Source of the DNA: Methanosarcina barkeri MS
Lineage (GTDB): Archaea; Halobacteriota; Methanosarcinia; Methanosarcinales; Methanosarcinaceae
Assembly: GCF_000970025.1 (NCBI RefSeq)
Contig: NZ_CP009528.1
Span: 917,168 to 981,167 of the forward strand
Length of the DNA: 64,000 nucleotides
Direction of reading: 5' to 3'
Shown here: in pieces, positions 35,810 through 45,525 of the stretch
Numbering within the stretch: position 1 is the stretch's first letter
Layout of the letters: each line of letters starts with the position of its first letter
The notes under the pieces: generated by a model
Told to the model about the DNA's origin: nothing
Database searches by the model: none
The model's input: only the letters and a program-made list of their open reading frames with translations
Translations under genes and position numbers: made by a program

Positions 35810-36691
35810 TTAGCGTCTCCTTCTCCTGATGGTATAGTAAAAAGCATCAAAAATGGGGGTGTCGGTTGTAAAAGTATAGAATTCAGCCCCTGTCTTCATA
35901 CAGGCTTTTTTAATTCTTGCGCTGTGATCATCGAGCTTTTTAAGATAGCGTTCTTTAAACTTCTCACTAACATAAGTCCTGACTTCTTCTCCGGTTTCAA
36001 GGTCTATAAGCTTGCTGTTACCCTGGATAGGGAGTACTTTTTCCGTGGGGTCTAGCACCTGGATCAAAATCAGGTCATGGTCAGATAACCTGGAAACTGC
36101 GGTTTCTATTGCCTCGGGTTCTTGAAGAAAGTCCGAGATAAGGATTACAAGGGACCTGGACTTGATTTCCCTGCTGTATTTTATGACAGCTTCCCCTATA
36201 GAAGTGCTTCCAGATAGTTCAAGCTCTGTCAGTCTATCAATTGCACGTAAAAGGTTTTTTCTCCCGCGGCTGGGTTTGTGTATATCGACTTCCTGTGCAA
36301 AGGTTGAGATTGCGAACCTATCGTTATATTTTGTTACCATGTAGGCGTAGCCTGCCGCGAGCATGGCAGCATATTCAAATTTTGAAGTTCCTTTTTCAGG
36401 GTAGTTCATACTTTTACTGGCGTCCAGAAGTATATGGGTTGTAAGGGTTTTCTCTTCCTCAAACTGCCGCACATAGAGCTTCTCAGTCCTCGCATAGGCT
36501 TTCCAGTCGATATCTTTCAGGCTGTCGTTAAGATCATATTCCCTGAACCCGATAGTATCAATGCCGTGCCCGCTTCGGGTTGAGGGACGGTTTCCGGCGT
36601 AAACAGTAGATACCCTTTTCCGGACAGAGAAGGTAAAGCGGTCAAGCTGCCTGAAAAAGTCCGTTTCTATGTTTTGTTTTGTGCGAGTCAT
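35810..36691 (-). CDS. DUF58 family protein with vWA fold
   Basis: A 293-residue cytosolic protein of the DUF58 family, which nearly always pairs with MoxR ATPases. It shows the family motif RSGHGIDTIGFREYDLNDSLKDIDWKAYARTEKLYVRQFEEEKTLT and a vWA-like MIDAS, LLDASKSMNYPEKG (about 93-106). It is thought to be the adaptor that MoxR remodels together with the vWA membrane proteins. A hairpin with a T-run precedes it on the minus strand, between it and moxR. Confidence 0.9.
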   Translation of the reverse strand: MTRTKQNIETDFFRQLDRFTFSVRKRVSTVYAGNRPSTRSGHGIDTIGFREYDLNDSLKDIDWKAYARTEKLYVRQFEEEKTLTTHILLDASKSMNYPEKGTSKFEYAAMLAAGYAYMVTKYNDRFAISTFAQEVDIHKPSRGRKNLLRAIDRLTELELSGSTSIGEAVIKYSREIKSRSLVILISDFLQEPEAIETAVSRLSDHDLILIQVLDPTEKVLPIQGNSKLIDLETGEEVRTYVSEKFKERYLKKLDDHSARIKKACMKTGAEFYTFTTDTPIFDAFYYTIRRRRR

Positions 36692-36705
36692 TCTGGATCG
36701 TCAAT

Positions 36706-36728
36706 AAAAAGTCCGGTTTATTCCGGAC
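36706..36728 (-). terminator. Hairpin with T-run between moxR and DUF58 genes
   Basis: On the minus strand the 6-bp stem GTCCGG/CCGGAC (loop AATAAA) is followed directly by TTTTTATTGA. It could act as a partial terminator within the operon and so lower expression of the downstream membrane genes relative to moxR. Confidence 0.4.
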
Positions 36729-36800
36729 CCGGAAAAACCTTCAGGGTTATTTTAACTTCTTCTACAGTTCCTTCCCTTACCTGGGAATCCCACTCATGTT

Positions 36801-37775
36801 TCATTTGAGCTTCCGGATAATCTCCTCAATAGCCTGATCAGGAGTCATCCCGCTTCTTTCGGCTTCGAAGGTCAGGATAAGCCTGTGGCGGAGAACCGGA
36901 TATGCCATATAATCGACATCCTCTTTGCTTACGAAATTCCTGCCTTCTATAAGGGCTCTGGCTTTTGCGGCAAGAATAAGGCCGATAGATGCTCGTGGAG
37001 AAGCCCCGTACTCGATATGCTCTTTGTCTTTTCTTGTCATGCCCACAATAGAAAGAACACGCTGTTTTAGCTCCTCGGAGATTGGGACCTGCCTGGTCAG
37101 TTTCTGCAAATCGAGGAGTGTGGATTTATCAAGGCCTCTGGACACTTTTGGGACTTCGGATTTTGTATAGCGGTTTATTATTTCCATTTCTTCTTCATGG
37201 GAAGGATAATCTACAAGGATTTTTAAGAGAAAACGGTCGAGCTGGGCTTCAGGCAAGGGATATGTGCCTTCCATTTCTATGGGGTTCTGGGTGGCAAGAA
37301 TGAAAAAGGGACGGTCAAGCATGAATGTATCGTTTCCGACCGTTACCTGTTTTTCCTGCATAGCTTCCAGCAGGGCTGACTGGGTCTTAGGGGATGCCCT
37401 GTTAATCTCATCCGCAAGAACAACATTTGCAAAGACCGGCCCTGGCTGGAACCTGAATTCTTTTTTGTTGTCCTGCTCTTCAATAACATTTGTCCCTGTA
37501 ATGTCAGAGGGCATGAGATCAGGAGTACACTGAATCCTGCTGAATTTCAGGTTCATTGCCTTTGACACTGTGGAGATCATAAGCGTTTTTCCAAGCCCTG
37601 GATTGCTCTCAACTAGGGCATGCCCTTCACAGAGTATTGCGATCACGATTTGCTCCACTACTCTATTCTGGCCCACCACAACATTTCCAATATCTTCAAA
37701 AAAACTTTTGAAAATTGTGCCTGCGTTCTGGTAGGTCGTTGTAGCCTGACCAGAATCGGTATTATTTTCATTCAT
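36801..37775 (-). CDS. MoxR-type AAA+ ATPase
   Basis: A 324-residue MoxR ATPase. Walker A is ESNPGLGKT (about 57-65), Walker B VVLADEINRASPKTQSALLEAMQE (about 114-137), sensor 1 FILATQNPIEMEGTYPLPEAQLDRF (about 159-183), and the lid domain carries YGASPRASIGLILAAKARAL. MoxR proteins act as chaperone-like ATPases for activation of partner enzymes through DUF58/vWA proteins. Here it is followed by exactly such partners, and preceded by a membrane protein gene, all on one strand. Confidence 0.92.
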   Translation of the reverse strand: MNENNTDSGQATTTYQNAGTIFKSFFEDIGNVVVGQNRVVEQIVIAILCEGHALVESNPGLGKTLMISTVSKAMNLKFSRIQCTPDLMPSDITGTNVIEEQDNKKEFRFQPGPVFANVVLADEINRASPKTQSALLEAMQEKQVTVGNDTFMLDRPFFILATQNPIEMEGTYPLPEAQLDRFLLKILVDYPSHEEEMEIINRYTKSEVPKVSRGLDKSTLLDLQKLTRQVPISEELKQRVLSIVGMTRKDKEHIEYGASPRASIGLILAAKARALIEGRNFVSKEDVDYMAYPVLRHRLILTFEAERSGMTPDQAIEEIIRKLK

Positions 37776-37968
37776 ATCCGCTTCACCCTTTAAGTTCCTG
37801 TTTTTAGAGGCTTAAGAAGCCCGATTTTCTGGATGTCACATGCTCATGCAGCAGTATTTCTCCAGAGCGGTGTATCTCCGGTACACTGTCTGTAATTCAA
37901 AAACTGCTTTTAGACAACCTTCGATTAACCTGATTCAGATAAATTCAACTTTATATAAATGTTCTAAA

Positions 37969-38862
37969 TTATTCTTCTGCAAGTCCTTCAAAGTAACTCT
38001 GGATAACGTTCTTGTATCCTTCAGGTAAATTATCATAATAAGCCTGGGAAGCCTCCGCTTCAGGATTTACCAGACCTGATTGGGTAAATGACTCGTTCGT
38101 CTGTTCTCCTTCTTCCTGGCTTGTAAAGCCCTGACCTGTACCTGGGGGAATCGTCAGATCAACATCTTTACCTTCCACCACAACAACGGCAGGCTTTCCG
38201 AATATGTTTTCCTGGCTGGTGTTATTCGAGGTCCCGCCGTTTTCTTCCACAGGGTAAAGGTCAGAGTTTGAATTCGAAACTAAGGGAAGCTTGTCAATTA
38301 CTCCGTTAAGGTCAGTAGGGCTGAGAGTTGTCTGGTATCCGGTTCCGGCAACATATGCGAGAACGGCAACTGCAAAAACTATTACAAACAGATCTTTTGC
38401 AAGTTTTCTCCTGTCAAAGAAGGAAGAGGACTCTACTGGTTTTGAATCAATTATGACTCCACCTATAAGGTCCCGGGCAATAATGTTATTCGTATTACGG
38501 TTATCATAGGCAGTCCTTAATCTCTCCTTGAGTATAGGGTGTGTCTCTTCTATAAGAGCAATAGCATCTTTCTTTTCAGTCTTGTAATGTCTGATAGCTG
38601 TAAGGATAAGAGAAAGGACAAAAGCCAGAATAATAAGCCCCAGAGTTTCAAAAACAACCCCAAAGCCCAGAATGCTGTATTTCGCACCGGTATAAGGTTC
38701 GAAGATGCTAAACATTAAAAATAAATCTCTCATATTGAAAAGCACGAAAAGTACATAGAGGACAAAATAAGTTGCAAGCAGGTCTGCAAAGGCATAGAGT
38801 CCTCTATATTTTTTTAAAGCCGATTCGTGTTTGTTTACTATTTCTTCAATACTCAGAGCCAT
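37969..38862 (-). CDS. Hypothetical membrane protein heading the MoxR operon
   Basis: A 297-residue protein with an N-terminal helical stretch, three to four hydrophobic segments (about 24-45, 62-92, 152-172) and a soluble extracytoplasmic C-terminal half. This half contains a short beta-like segment (KPAVVVVEGKDVDLTIPPGTG) and a low-complexity Glu/Ser/Thr tail. It lies 193 nt upstream of moxR in the same direction and is likely its operon partner. No named family is recognised with confidence (similar proteins are listed as uncharacterised). Confidence 0.7.
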   Translation of the reverse strand: MALSIEEIVNKHESALKKYRGLYAFADLLATYFVLYVLFVLFNMRDLFLMFSIFEPYTGAKYSILGFGVVFETLGLIILAFVLSLILTAIRHYKTEKKDAIALIEETHPILKERLRTAYDNRNTNNIIARDLIGGVIIDSKPVESSSFFDRRKLAKDLFVIVFAVAVLAYVAGTGYQTTLSPTDLNGVIDKLPLVSNSNSDLYPVEENGGTSNNTSQENIFGKPAVVVVEGKDVDLTIPPGTGQGFTSQEEGEQTNESFTQSGLVNPEAEASQAYYDNLPEGYKNVIQSYFEGLAEE

Positions 38863-39172
38863 CTCGCTCCCTTTTGCAACCTGGAAAAAGGCTGTGATCT
38901 TAAATAATTATGAGAACGAATTCTGTATTTACGGAACATGCAAATATACTGTCAGAAGATATTCTAGGAAGAGAATAGAAAAAGATAGTATATAAAAGTA
39001 CACGTTCCTGAATCTGAATTTTTTAGATTCGCACAACAATACAATTTTTGTTAAATTTTGTCTTTAAATTTACGGTTTTAAATATATTAAGACTGCTTTA
39101 TGGTCTTCTGCCTAAATTCGCAGGATTTTATTTAACCTTTTACTTGTTTTAAAGTGGAATAACTGCGATCAC
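38863..39172. other. Gene-free stretch between MoxR operon and prephenate dehydratase
   Basis: AT-rich. It should contain the promoter of the MoxR operon; a TAAATATATTAAG run near 39077-39090 is near the 3' end of pheA instead. No gene is seen. Confidence 0.3.
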
Positions 39173-40054
39173 TTAAGTTTTGAAAGCGGGATAGGAACCC
39201 AGTATTTTTAGCGTATCGGTTTTATTTTTTATGTCTTTTAATGTCTCTTTTATAAGTACATCACTTGTGTGCCCTTCAAAATCAATATAGAAGTAATAAT
39301 CCCCAAGTTCTTTTTTAGAAGGTCTGGATTCAATCCTGGTAAGGTTAATATTGTTCTTTGCAAAAGCCCCGAGTATTTCATATAATGCTCCTGGCCTGTC
39401 TTTTTCCAGATATACTATAATAGAGGTCTTGAATGCTGAACGGCTGGAATTTTCAAGCTTATCCGGTTTATCTTCAGTGTCACATAAAACCTGCTCATCC
39501 GTGCTTTTTCCTGCGGCTCTCAAAACAATGAAGCGGGTGTAGTTTTCTTTTCTGTCCTGTATATTTGGAAGGAGAATCTTCAGCCTGTAACACTCTGCAG
39601 CTTCAGGAGAAGCTATTGCTGCCATTTCTTCAAATTCTCCTGCGAGCCTTGCTGCATGGGAAGTACTACCTGTGCTCCTTAGTTCAGCCTCAGGGAAATA
39701 TTTTTTTAGAAAATGCCTGCACTGGGCAAGTCCCTGAGGATGGGAAAGAACAACCTTAATCTTCTCAGTTCCTCCTTTCGAGAGCAGGCAATGCTCAATT
39801 TTTACAACAATCTCTCCTACTATCTCAACCTCATTCTCATAAAGTAAATCAAGAGTAACGCCTACCGAACCTTCAATAGAGTTTTCTATAGGAACTACTG
39901 AAAGATCGGATTTTCCCTGTTCCACAGCTAGAAATGCGTCCTCTATATCTGCAAAATGTTGAATTTCTACACTATCTAGCCTATGTCTTAGAGTCCAGAT
40001 TTGTGCAGCTTTCTCCGAGTACGAGCCTTCGAGCCCTAACACACCGATAATCAT
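39173..40054 (-). CDS. pheA: Prephenate dehydratase with ACT domain
   Basis: Converts prephenate to phenylpyruvate in phenylalanine biosynthesis. The 293-residue protein has the periplasmic-binding-like catalytic domain (IGVLGLEGSYSEKAAQIW at the start, VVPIENSIEGSVGVTLDLL at about 60, NYTRFIVL at about 170) and a C-terminal ACT regulatory domain (GALYEILGAFAKNNINLTRIESRPSKKELGDYYFYIDFEGH), which normally binds phenylalanine as feedback inhibitor. A longer frame to 40108 begins with GTG inside a dispersed repeat, so the ATG at 40054, where family similarity starts, is preferred. No ribosome site is evident. Confidence 0.9.
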   Translation of the reverse strand: MIIGVLGLEGSYSEKAAQIWTLRHRLDSVEIQHFADIEDAFLAVEQGKSDLSVVPIENSIEGSVGVTLDLLYENEVEIVGEIVVKIEHCLLSKGGTEKIKVVLSHPQGLAQCRHFLKKYFPEAELRSTGSTSHAARLAGEFEEMAAIASPEAAECYRLKILLPNIQDRKENYTRFIVLRAAGKSTDEQVLCDTEDKPDKLENSSRSAFKTSIIVYLEKDRPGALYEILGAFAKNNINLTRIESRPSKKELGDYYFYIDFEGHTSDVLIKETLKDIKNKTDTLKILGSYPAFKT

Positions 40055-41082
40055 CTGAGGGGTTAATTGCGTTGATGGTAATAATATTTTTTGCCCGAGT
40101 CCCGCCACCTGATTCTCATCTCTGGAGGGTGGGTCCTTTTCGCTGCCTGATTCCCATCTCTGGAGGACGGTACCTTTTTAGCTTTGCTCAATAGTAAATT
40201 TATGGTAAAGATAAACTGATTTTCAACCAGTTATGAGGGCTGATTTTTCAGTATAATTTTCGACTTTCTCTTGCTGTCTAAGAATCTAAAATTCGGTTGT
40301 AATCTCCTTTCTCTTTTGAAGTTATGATTACATACTTAAGGGTTACTACATATATGAGAATAGATAGGATCAGGAAAACAATGAGATCTTTATCCGGTTT
40401 TGACTATTATTTTTCCAGAACATTGGTTTGACAATAAGTACTGTTGCCCCAGGGAGTTCTAGAAATCTTTGGTTCAGGAAGTGTTCACTTGATATATAAG
40501 CTTGTACATAAAGGTGAATACTAAAAGGCCTAAGAATTGGCATAAGCATTATTCCTAGGGAGCATAATTAAGCCAAGTATGGCAAAATTGTTGCACATTT
40601 TTTTCTGATTTGAAATTTTTCCCTTAATTCTCCTTTAAATTCGAATAGGATATTATTTAATTTTTAAATTTTTATCTTTATTAATATGTTTTCATATAAA
40701 TTCCAAATTTTTATATACTAATTTTAACTAAATAAAGATATTCGTTAATTAAAATAGTACAACTTGCATTGTTATTTAAAACTGTACTTGGTCAAATCAA
40801 TTGCGTTCATGATCTTTATATGAAACACAAATGAAAGCGTATCACATTATAGTAGTGCATTTGTTTGGTTTTAAGTTACAAATATATGTATCAAAATTGT
40901 ATATTCTTCCTAATATATTTAATCTATAATTATTATTTTACATTAAATTTTCTTAAATTATATTATTAATTATATTATATTTAAAATTCCATGGCTTTTA
41001 AGGTACATCAATAAAATCTTCCATCTAATATTTCTATAATATTGGTTTCAAAAAAGAGATACTAAAAAAGAGGTAATAGTTA
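40055..41082. other. 1-kb gene-free region upstream of pheA and the double glycosyltransferase
   Basis: Divergent promoter region. A 43-bp direct repeat around ATCTCTGGAGG occupies about 40100-40190 and belongs to a dispersed repeat family. The rest, especially 40650-41050, is extremely AT-rich, with no supported gene or RNA. Confidence 0.4.
40141..40193. repeat. Dispersed intergenic repeat, copy 1 (GAGGACGGT type)
   Basis: CGCTGCCTGATTCCCATCTC followed by TGGAGGACGGTACCTTTTTA and CTTTGCTCAATAG matches 51743-51800 with small gaps. A more diverged unit (40100-40140) lies just before it. Confidence 0.55.
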
Positions 41083-42666
41083 TTGAGTACAGAGCTGCAT
41101 ATGGGTAACAGCTCGCAGTGTATGACTGAAAATGAAAATCTGCGCGCTAAAGGCACGGTTCCCCAAAATGTAACCGTGATTCTTCCGGTCTATAACGAGG
41201 AAGTTTCAGTAGGTAGCGTGGTTTTACAGGCGAAGGAATTAGCCAATAAAGTAATTGTTGTGGACAATGCAAGTTCGGACAATACGGTTAAAGTAGCTGA
41301 GCTTGCAGGTGCAGAAGTAATTCGCAAACTTGGACATAGAAGGCCGGACTTTCCACTAACAATGGGTATCCAGCATGCCCTAGATTCTGATGTTCTTCTG
41401 TTCATGGATATCAGTATTTGTCACGATTCCAAACTAATTCCTAAAATGCTTGAGCCTATCCAAAAAGATGATTTCGATATGGTAATTGGCACCTGTTTTG
41501 TCCAATCAAACAGACTACAGGAAAACATCTCTTTTTTGAATGAGATTCAGACCGAAAATAGACCAATAGGATTTTTTGCTTTCTCTAAGCAATGCTTTGA
41601 GGTACTAAGTTCCTCTGATATTTACACTTCTTCTGCAAGTGCCATTATTTCTTTTGCTGAAAATAATAATTTGAAAGCAAAGCATCTTGATCTTAAAGAA
41701 GAGCACACTTTCAGCCTTTTTAAAAGGTATAATATTGGAGTTGTAGTACCTGCATACAATGAGGAAGCTTTGTTAGGCGCAACGATAATGGGAATTCCTG
41801 AGTATGTAAGCCGCATTTACATAGTAGATGATTGTAGTTCTGATCGAACTCCTGAAGTGATCAAAAGTTTAAAAGACTCCAGAATAGTTTCCTTAAGACA
41901 TGAAGTGAATATGGGTGCTGGAAAATCCGTTGTTGACGGATATAAAATGGCTCTGAAAGACAAAATGGACATAGTTGTTGTCATGGACGGCGACAACCAG
42001 ATGGATCCATCTCAGATGCCTCGCCTTTTAATGCCTATAATAGAAGATAAGGCTGACTACACTAAAGGAAACAGGCTTATTACCAGAAAAGCCAGAGAAG
42101 GAATGAGCACCTGGCGGTTCATTGGAAACACTCTACTTTCACTGCTGACTAAAATCGGAAGCGGTTACTGGGACTTAATGGATCCTCAAAACGGTTATGC
42201 TGCCGCATCTCGAAAAGCTCTGGAAACGATCGATCTTGATTCCGTATACACATATTATGGTTACTTAAATGATATACTAATTAAACTCAATGCATACGGC
42301 ATGAGAGTAACCGACGTTGTAATCCCTGCCCGCTATGGAAATGAAAAATCTTCTATAAAGTATCACAAATACATCTTAAAAGTTGCTCCTATGCTCTTTA
42401 AAGGATTTATCTGGAGGATTAAAACCAAGTATGTACTTTTGAGCTTTCACCCATTAGTGTTTTTTTATCTTGCCAGCATGATACTTTTACCCTGTGGACT
42501 GCTTTTTGATTTCTGGATTTTGGTACAAAAAGTAATGCGCAATTCTGTTTCTCCAAACTATCCTCTGTTAGGAGTATTTATTACTCTGATGGGTATGCAG
42601 TTATTGCTTTTTGCAATGTTCTTTGATATGCAGTCGGACAAGATCAAATATTCGAAGACAGTTTGA
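41083..42666 (+). CDS. Double GT2 glycosyltransferase with C-terminal membrane anchor
   Basis: A 527-residue protein with two consecutive family-2 glycosyltransferase domains. Domain 1 (about 27-200) has PVYNEEVSVG and VDNASSDNT but lacks a clean DxD metal motif (LFMDISICHDS). Domain 2 (about 215-440) is complete: VVPAYNEEALLG, VDDCSSDRTPE, NMGAGKSVVDGY and VVMDGDNQMDP. Two hydrophobic helices (about 460-480 and 500-520) anchor it in the membrane. Domain 2 resembles dolichol-phosphate sugar synthases or EPS transferases. TTG at 41083 has GAGGT 8 nt upstream; an ATG at 41101 is the alternative. Confidence 0.85.
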   Translation: MSTELHMGNSSQCMTENENLRAKGTVPQNVTVILPVYNEEVSVGSVVLQAKELANKVIVVDNASSDNTVKVAELAGAEVIRKLGHRRPDFPLTMGIQHALDSDVLLFMDISICHDSKLIPKMLEPIQKDDFDMVIGTCFVQSNRLQENISFLNEIQTENRPIGFFAFSKQCFEVLSSSDIYTSSASAIISFAENNNLKAKHLDLKEEHTFSLFKRYNIGVVVPAYNEEALLGATIMGIPEYVSRIYIVDDCSSDRTPEVIKSLKDSRIVSLRHEVNMGAGKSVVDGYKMALKDKMDIVVVMDGDNQMDPSQMPRLLMPIIEDKADYTKGNRLITRKAREGMSTWRFIGNTLLSLLTKIGSGYWDLMDPQNGYAAASRKALETIDLDSVYTYYGYLNDILIKLNAYGMRVTDVVIPARYGNEKSSIKYHKYILKVAPMLFKGFIWRIKTKYVLLSFHPLVFFYLASMILLPCGLLFDFWILVQKVMRNSVSPNYPLLGVFITLMGMQLLLFAMFFDMQSDKIKYSKTV

Positions 42667-43011
42667 AAATGTATTTTGAATATTGTACTCACATTTGTAG
42701 GGATGTAATCAAGTTTGCGATGCGAAAATTAAGGCTTACAAACTATTGACATGGAAAGGCATATGTTCATTAAACTTTTCATAAAATAAATGGTACAGTC
42801 TATTAATTAAAAAATTTTTTGAAGTGAATTGTATTTGATTCCCTGTTAATGGCAGAAGTTTAGGGAGAAAAGTTGAAGACTTATTCTCTATTGCTTTCAT
42901 TAGTAAACCTATAATTATTTAAAAACTTTCATCTTCTAACTAGCTGTTATTTTTATCAAAAATAGGATTTCTCAAGATAAAATTCATTCTTTATATCGTA
43001 GGTTGCTAAGG

Positions 43012-43155
43012 AATACCACATTCCTGTCAAATACCACATTCCTGTCAAATACCACATTCCTGTCAAATACCACATTCCTGTCAAATACCACATTCCTGTC
43101 AAATACCACATTCCTGTCAAATACCACATTCCTGTCAAATACCACATTCTTGTCA
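43012..43155. repeat. 18-bp minisatellite, eight copies
   Basis: Eight units of AATACCACATTCCTGTCA without gaps; seven are identical, and the last has one change (TTCTTG). The near-perfect homogeneity suggests recent expansion. Confidence 0.95.
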
Positions 43156-43268
43156 AATCCATTACTTGAGACATTCCTTACATGTTTGAAATATAGAGTC
43201 CCATCTTATTGATAATCAGATCCAAACTATAGTAAAAAAGTGTTTTTTCTGTACTGAAACCTGCAAGT

Positions 43269-43386
43269 CTTTTGAAAAAATGCTTGACCGAAAACCCCAG
43301 CAATGACCTAGTCTGCGTGATCACAATCCTTTAAAAAAAAGCTTGACCGAAAATTCCAGTAACGACCTGGTTTGTGTGGTCAACTG
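43269..43386. repeat. 59-bp direct repeat pair
   Basis: Two tandem units each contain GCTTGACCGAAAA, then CCAGYAAYGACCT and GTGTGGTC/GCGTGATC; the GCTTGACCG motif starts at 43282 and 43341. Confidence 0.75.
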
Positions 43387-43570
43387 GCGCAACGGTTTCG
43401 GATCAACGGTTGTGCTCAAGCAGATTGAGGAAAACGAATTATTTTATAAAGTTGTTGTTTTCTCTTTTTCCGTTTTTCCGTTTTTTCTGTAGCTATAAGT
43501 TTTATATTGGATTTTCTGTAGGTTTCAGCAGTGTAAATCCAGTTTTTGACAATTTGCTGCGATTTTTGGA

Positions 43571-45103
43571 TTAATAACTGCGTTCTACGGTGTAAGTAAC
43601 TTTCTTTGAGCCATCTGCGGGTATGGTTATCTCCCATTCAGCTGTATAGGCATCTTTTTTCTCGTATGGGTCAGAGGTGGTTGTGATTTCCCAGTCGCCG
43701 TAGAAGTTTTCTACGATTTTTACTTTCTGGGACTCGGATTTGTGGTTTTTGATTTCGGTTTCGTAACTTTCTTTCCAGACGTTCGAGCTGATTTTATCGT
43801 AATTTATCTGGGTTCTTTTGCCTGTTACATCAAAAGAGTTTCCTACAACAACTTTTATCTCTTCATCTTTTGGAGTGTGCTTTATGTTGTCTTCTCCAAG
43901 GAACTGAAGCTGGCCTTCTGAGTCAGTTTTGTATACTCTTAGAACTCCGGCAGGAAGAGGCATTCCAAGGCCTTTTTCTTTTGAATTGTTTAAGCTAAGG
44001 GCGACCTGGACATTACTGCTTTTTGAGACATCAAAAACCAGTTCCTTTTCTACAGGCACGGAATTGACAGAGAGAAGGGAAAGTTGTTTTACTTGATTGT
44101 TCCTGAGGGTAGCCGGCCTTTGAAGGGTATATAGGTGATACTCAAAGAATGATTCCTCAACGAAACTCTCCACAGCTTCGTCATATGCAACTCCTTCTTC
44201 TGCAACTGCCTTCCTCGCAGGTGTTTCCTGTGGTGCAGTTACGCGGTTAACTTCTCCTGCAACCAGTTTCAGTTTGGCGTTTTCATAGGTTGTTCCTGCT
44301 TCATTATTAACAGTAACCCAACCCTGGATATCGGCTTTCTTGTCATCCGCACTGGTCTTTACGATATAGTTTGCTTTCCAGCTCATCCCATTTGTAAGAT
44401 AGGAAGTGAGGACATCCCTCTTGCCTGCGGCAGTTGAGTAGACCTGCCAGATAAGGGTAGGTTTTGTGAGCAGTCCGGCAGAGTCCGGAAACTCCACTTT
44501 CGATATTTCGGAAAGGGTTACAACCTTCCCGGCACTTAACCTGAGCACCAGTCCCTTATTGTCATCATAGCTCATGAGAACCCCTGTGTATGTGCCTCCT
44601 TCTTTTTCGGTGACAGTAATTTCCTTATCTAGAAATTTTCCCAGAAGCTCCTGGCTGCTCATGAGGTCGTATTCATAATTCTGCTCCAGTACGACAGTAT
44701 TCTTATTTTTCGTATCCTCAAACATTACTGATGTCGGATCAATAAGAGCAGCAACATCCTTATATTCAACCCTGTTCACTCCAGAATCAAGATCGAGTTC
44801 CCTTTTTTCTTTTACAAGGGCAAGGTTATTATTGTAAACAGTAACCTCAGTACCTGAATCAATTGCCTGAGCACCTGCTGTGAGAATCTCCAGTGGGTTT
44901 GAAGCCTGTACTCTGGTAACTATGCTCGAACTGGATTCTATTCCGTTAGCTGTAGTTTCAGATCTATCTGCTTGGGCTGCTTGAGCCGTGCTTGCTGTAA
45001 TATCAGGATGGAAGGTAAAATCAGGATACACGAAGGCTGCAGATGCAGTTAAAATCAATCCTGATGCCAGAATCATCCAGATGTTACTTTTCTTTATTTT
45101 CAT
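43571..45103 (-). CDS. Secreted DUF4139 domain protein
   Basis: A 510-residue exported protein with a signal peptide (NIWMILASGLILTASAAFV). It matches the DUF4139 family: TVYNNNLALVKEKRELDLDSGVNRVEYKDVAALIDPTSVMFED (about 85-127), LIWQVYSTAAGKRDVLTSYLTNGMSWKANYIV (about 225-256) and a beta-rich C-terminus ending in a WEITIPADGSKKVTYTVERSY strand. The family is widespread and its function is not established; an envelope or mucoid-phenotype role has been suggested for bacterial relatives. It is a single gene. Confidence 0.8.
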   Translation of the reverse strand: MKIKKSNIWMILASGLILTASAAFVYPDFTFHPDITASTAQAAQADRSETTANGIESSSSIVTRVQASNPLEILTAGAQAIDSGTEVTVYNNNLALVKEKRELDLDSGVNRVEYKDVAALIDPTSVMFEDTKNKNTVVLEQNYEYDLMSSQELLGKFLDKEITVTEKEGGTYTGVLMSYDDNKGLVLRLSAGKVVTLSEISKVEFPDSAGLLTKPTLIWQVYSTAAGKRDVLTSYLTNGMSWKANYIVKTSADDKKADIQGWVTVNNEAGTTYENAKLKLVAGEVNRVTAPQETPARKAVAEEGVAYDEAVESFVEESFFEYHLYTLQRPATLRNNQVKQLSLLSVNSVPVEKELVFDVSKSSNVQVALSLNNSKEKGLGMPLPAGVLRVYKTDSEGQLQFLGEDNIKHTPKDEEIKVVVGNSFDVTGKRTQINYDKISSNVWKESYETEIKNHKSESQKVKIVENFYGDWEITTTSDPYEKKDAYTAEWEITIPADGSKKVTYTVERSY

Positions 45104-45525
45104 GAAAGAGGAGTTGGTGACTTTCTTATTTATATTTAGCTTTAACTGCAGTTATGTTCGAAGTTATCTATCGATTTTCAATATAGCTTTTTATAAGGCT
45201 TTAAATATGGCTTCAGGATTTTGAGTAGCTTCCGACCATGTTCCCTATTCGATTTATCATTTTTCAAAGGATACAGGCTATAATAATTCTATTTTCTATC
45301 TTTAGAACAACAGGACAGAAGACAGTTATAAATAATATACACAATTACATAGTTAATAATTTCATAAAGTTTAAAGTTAATTGATATTTGATATAATCTG
45401 AAAAAGACATACATAACAGGAAATGAGCTAAAAGATAAATCGAAAAATAAACAAGTTCAAAAACGAATCAGATAGCAGAGAATCGGGTAATCGAAAAATA
45501 TGGAAAAGAATAAGGGTCTGTTCTT
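45104..45525. other. Divergent promoter region
   Basis: Separates the DUF4139 gene and the PKD surface-protein gene, which point away from each other. AT-rich with TATA-like runs (ATAAATAATATAC near 45330). No gene is seen. Confidence 0.3.

Larger units (their letters stand above)
42667..43570. other. Repeat-rich gene-free region
   Basis: Contains an 18-bp minisatellite (43012-43155) and a 59-bp direct repeat pair (43269-43386). Apparent small frames across these are repeats read in frame. The remainder is AT-rich. Confidence 0.5.

Noticed and set aside
42956-43212. Two frames of repeated TGMWYL and NTTFLS residues on opposite strands
   Set aside because: The 18-bp minisatellite has a length divisible by three, so open frames are automatic.
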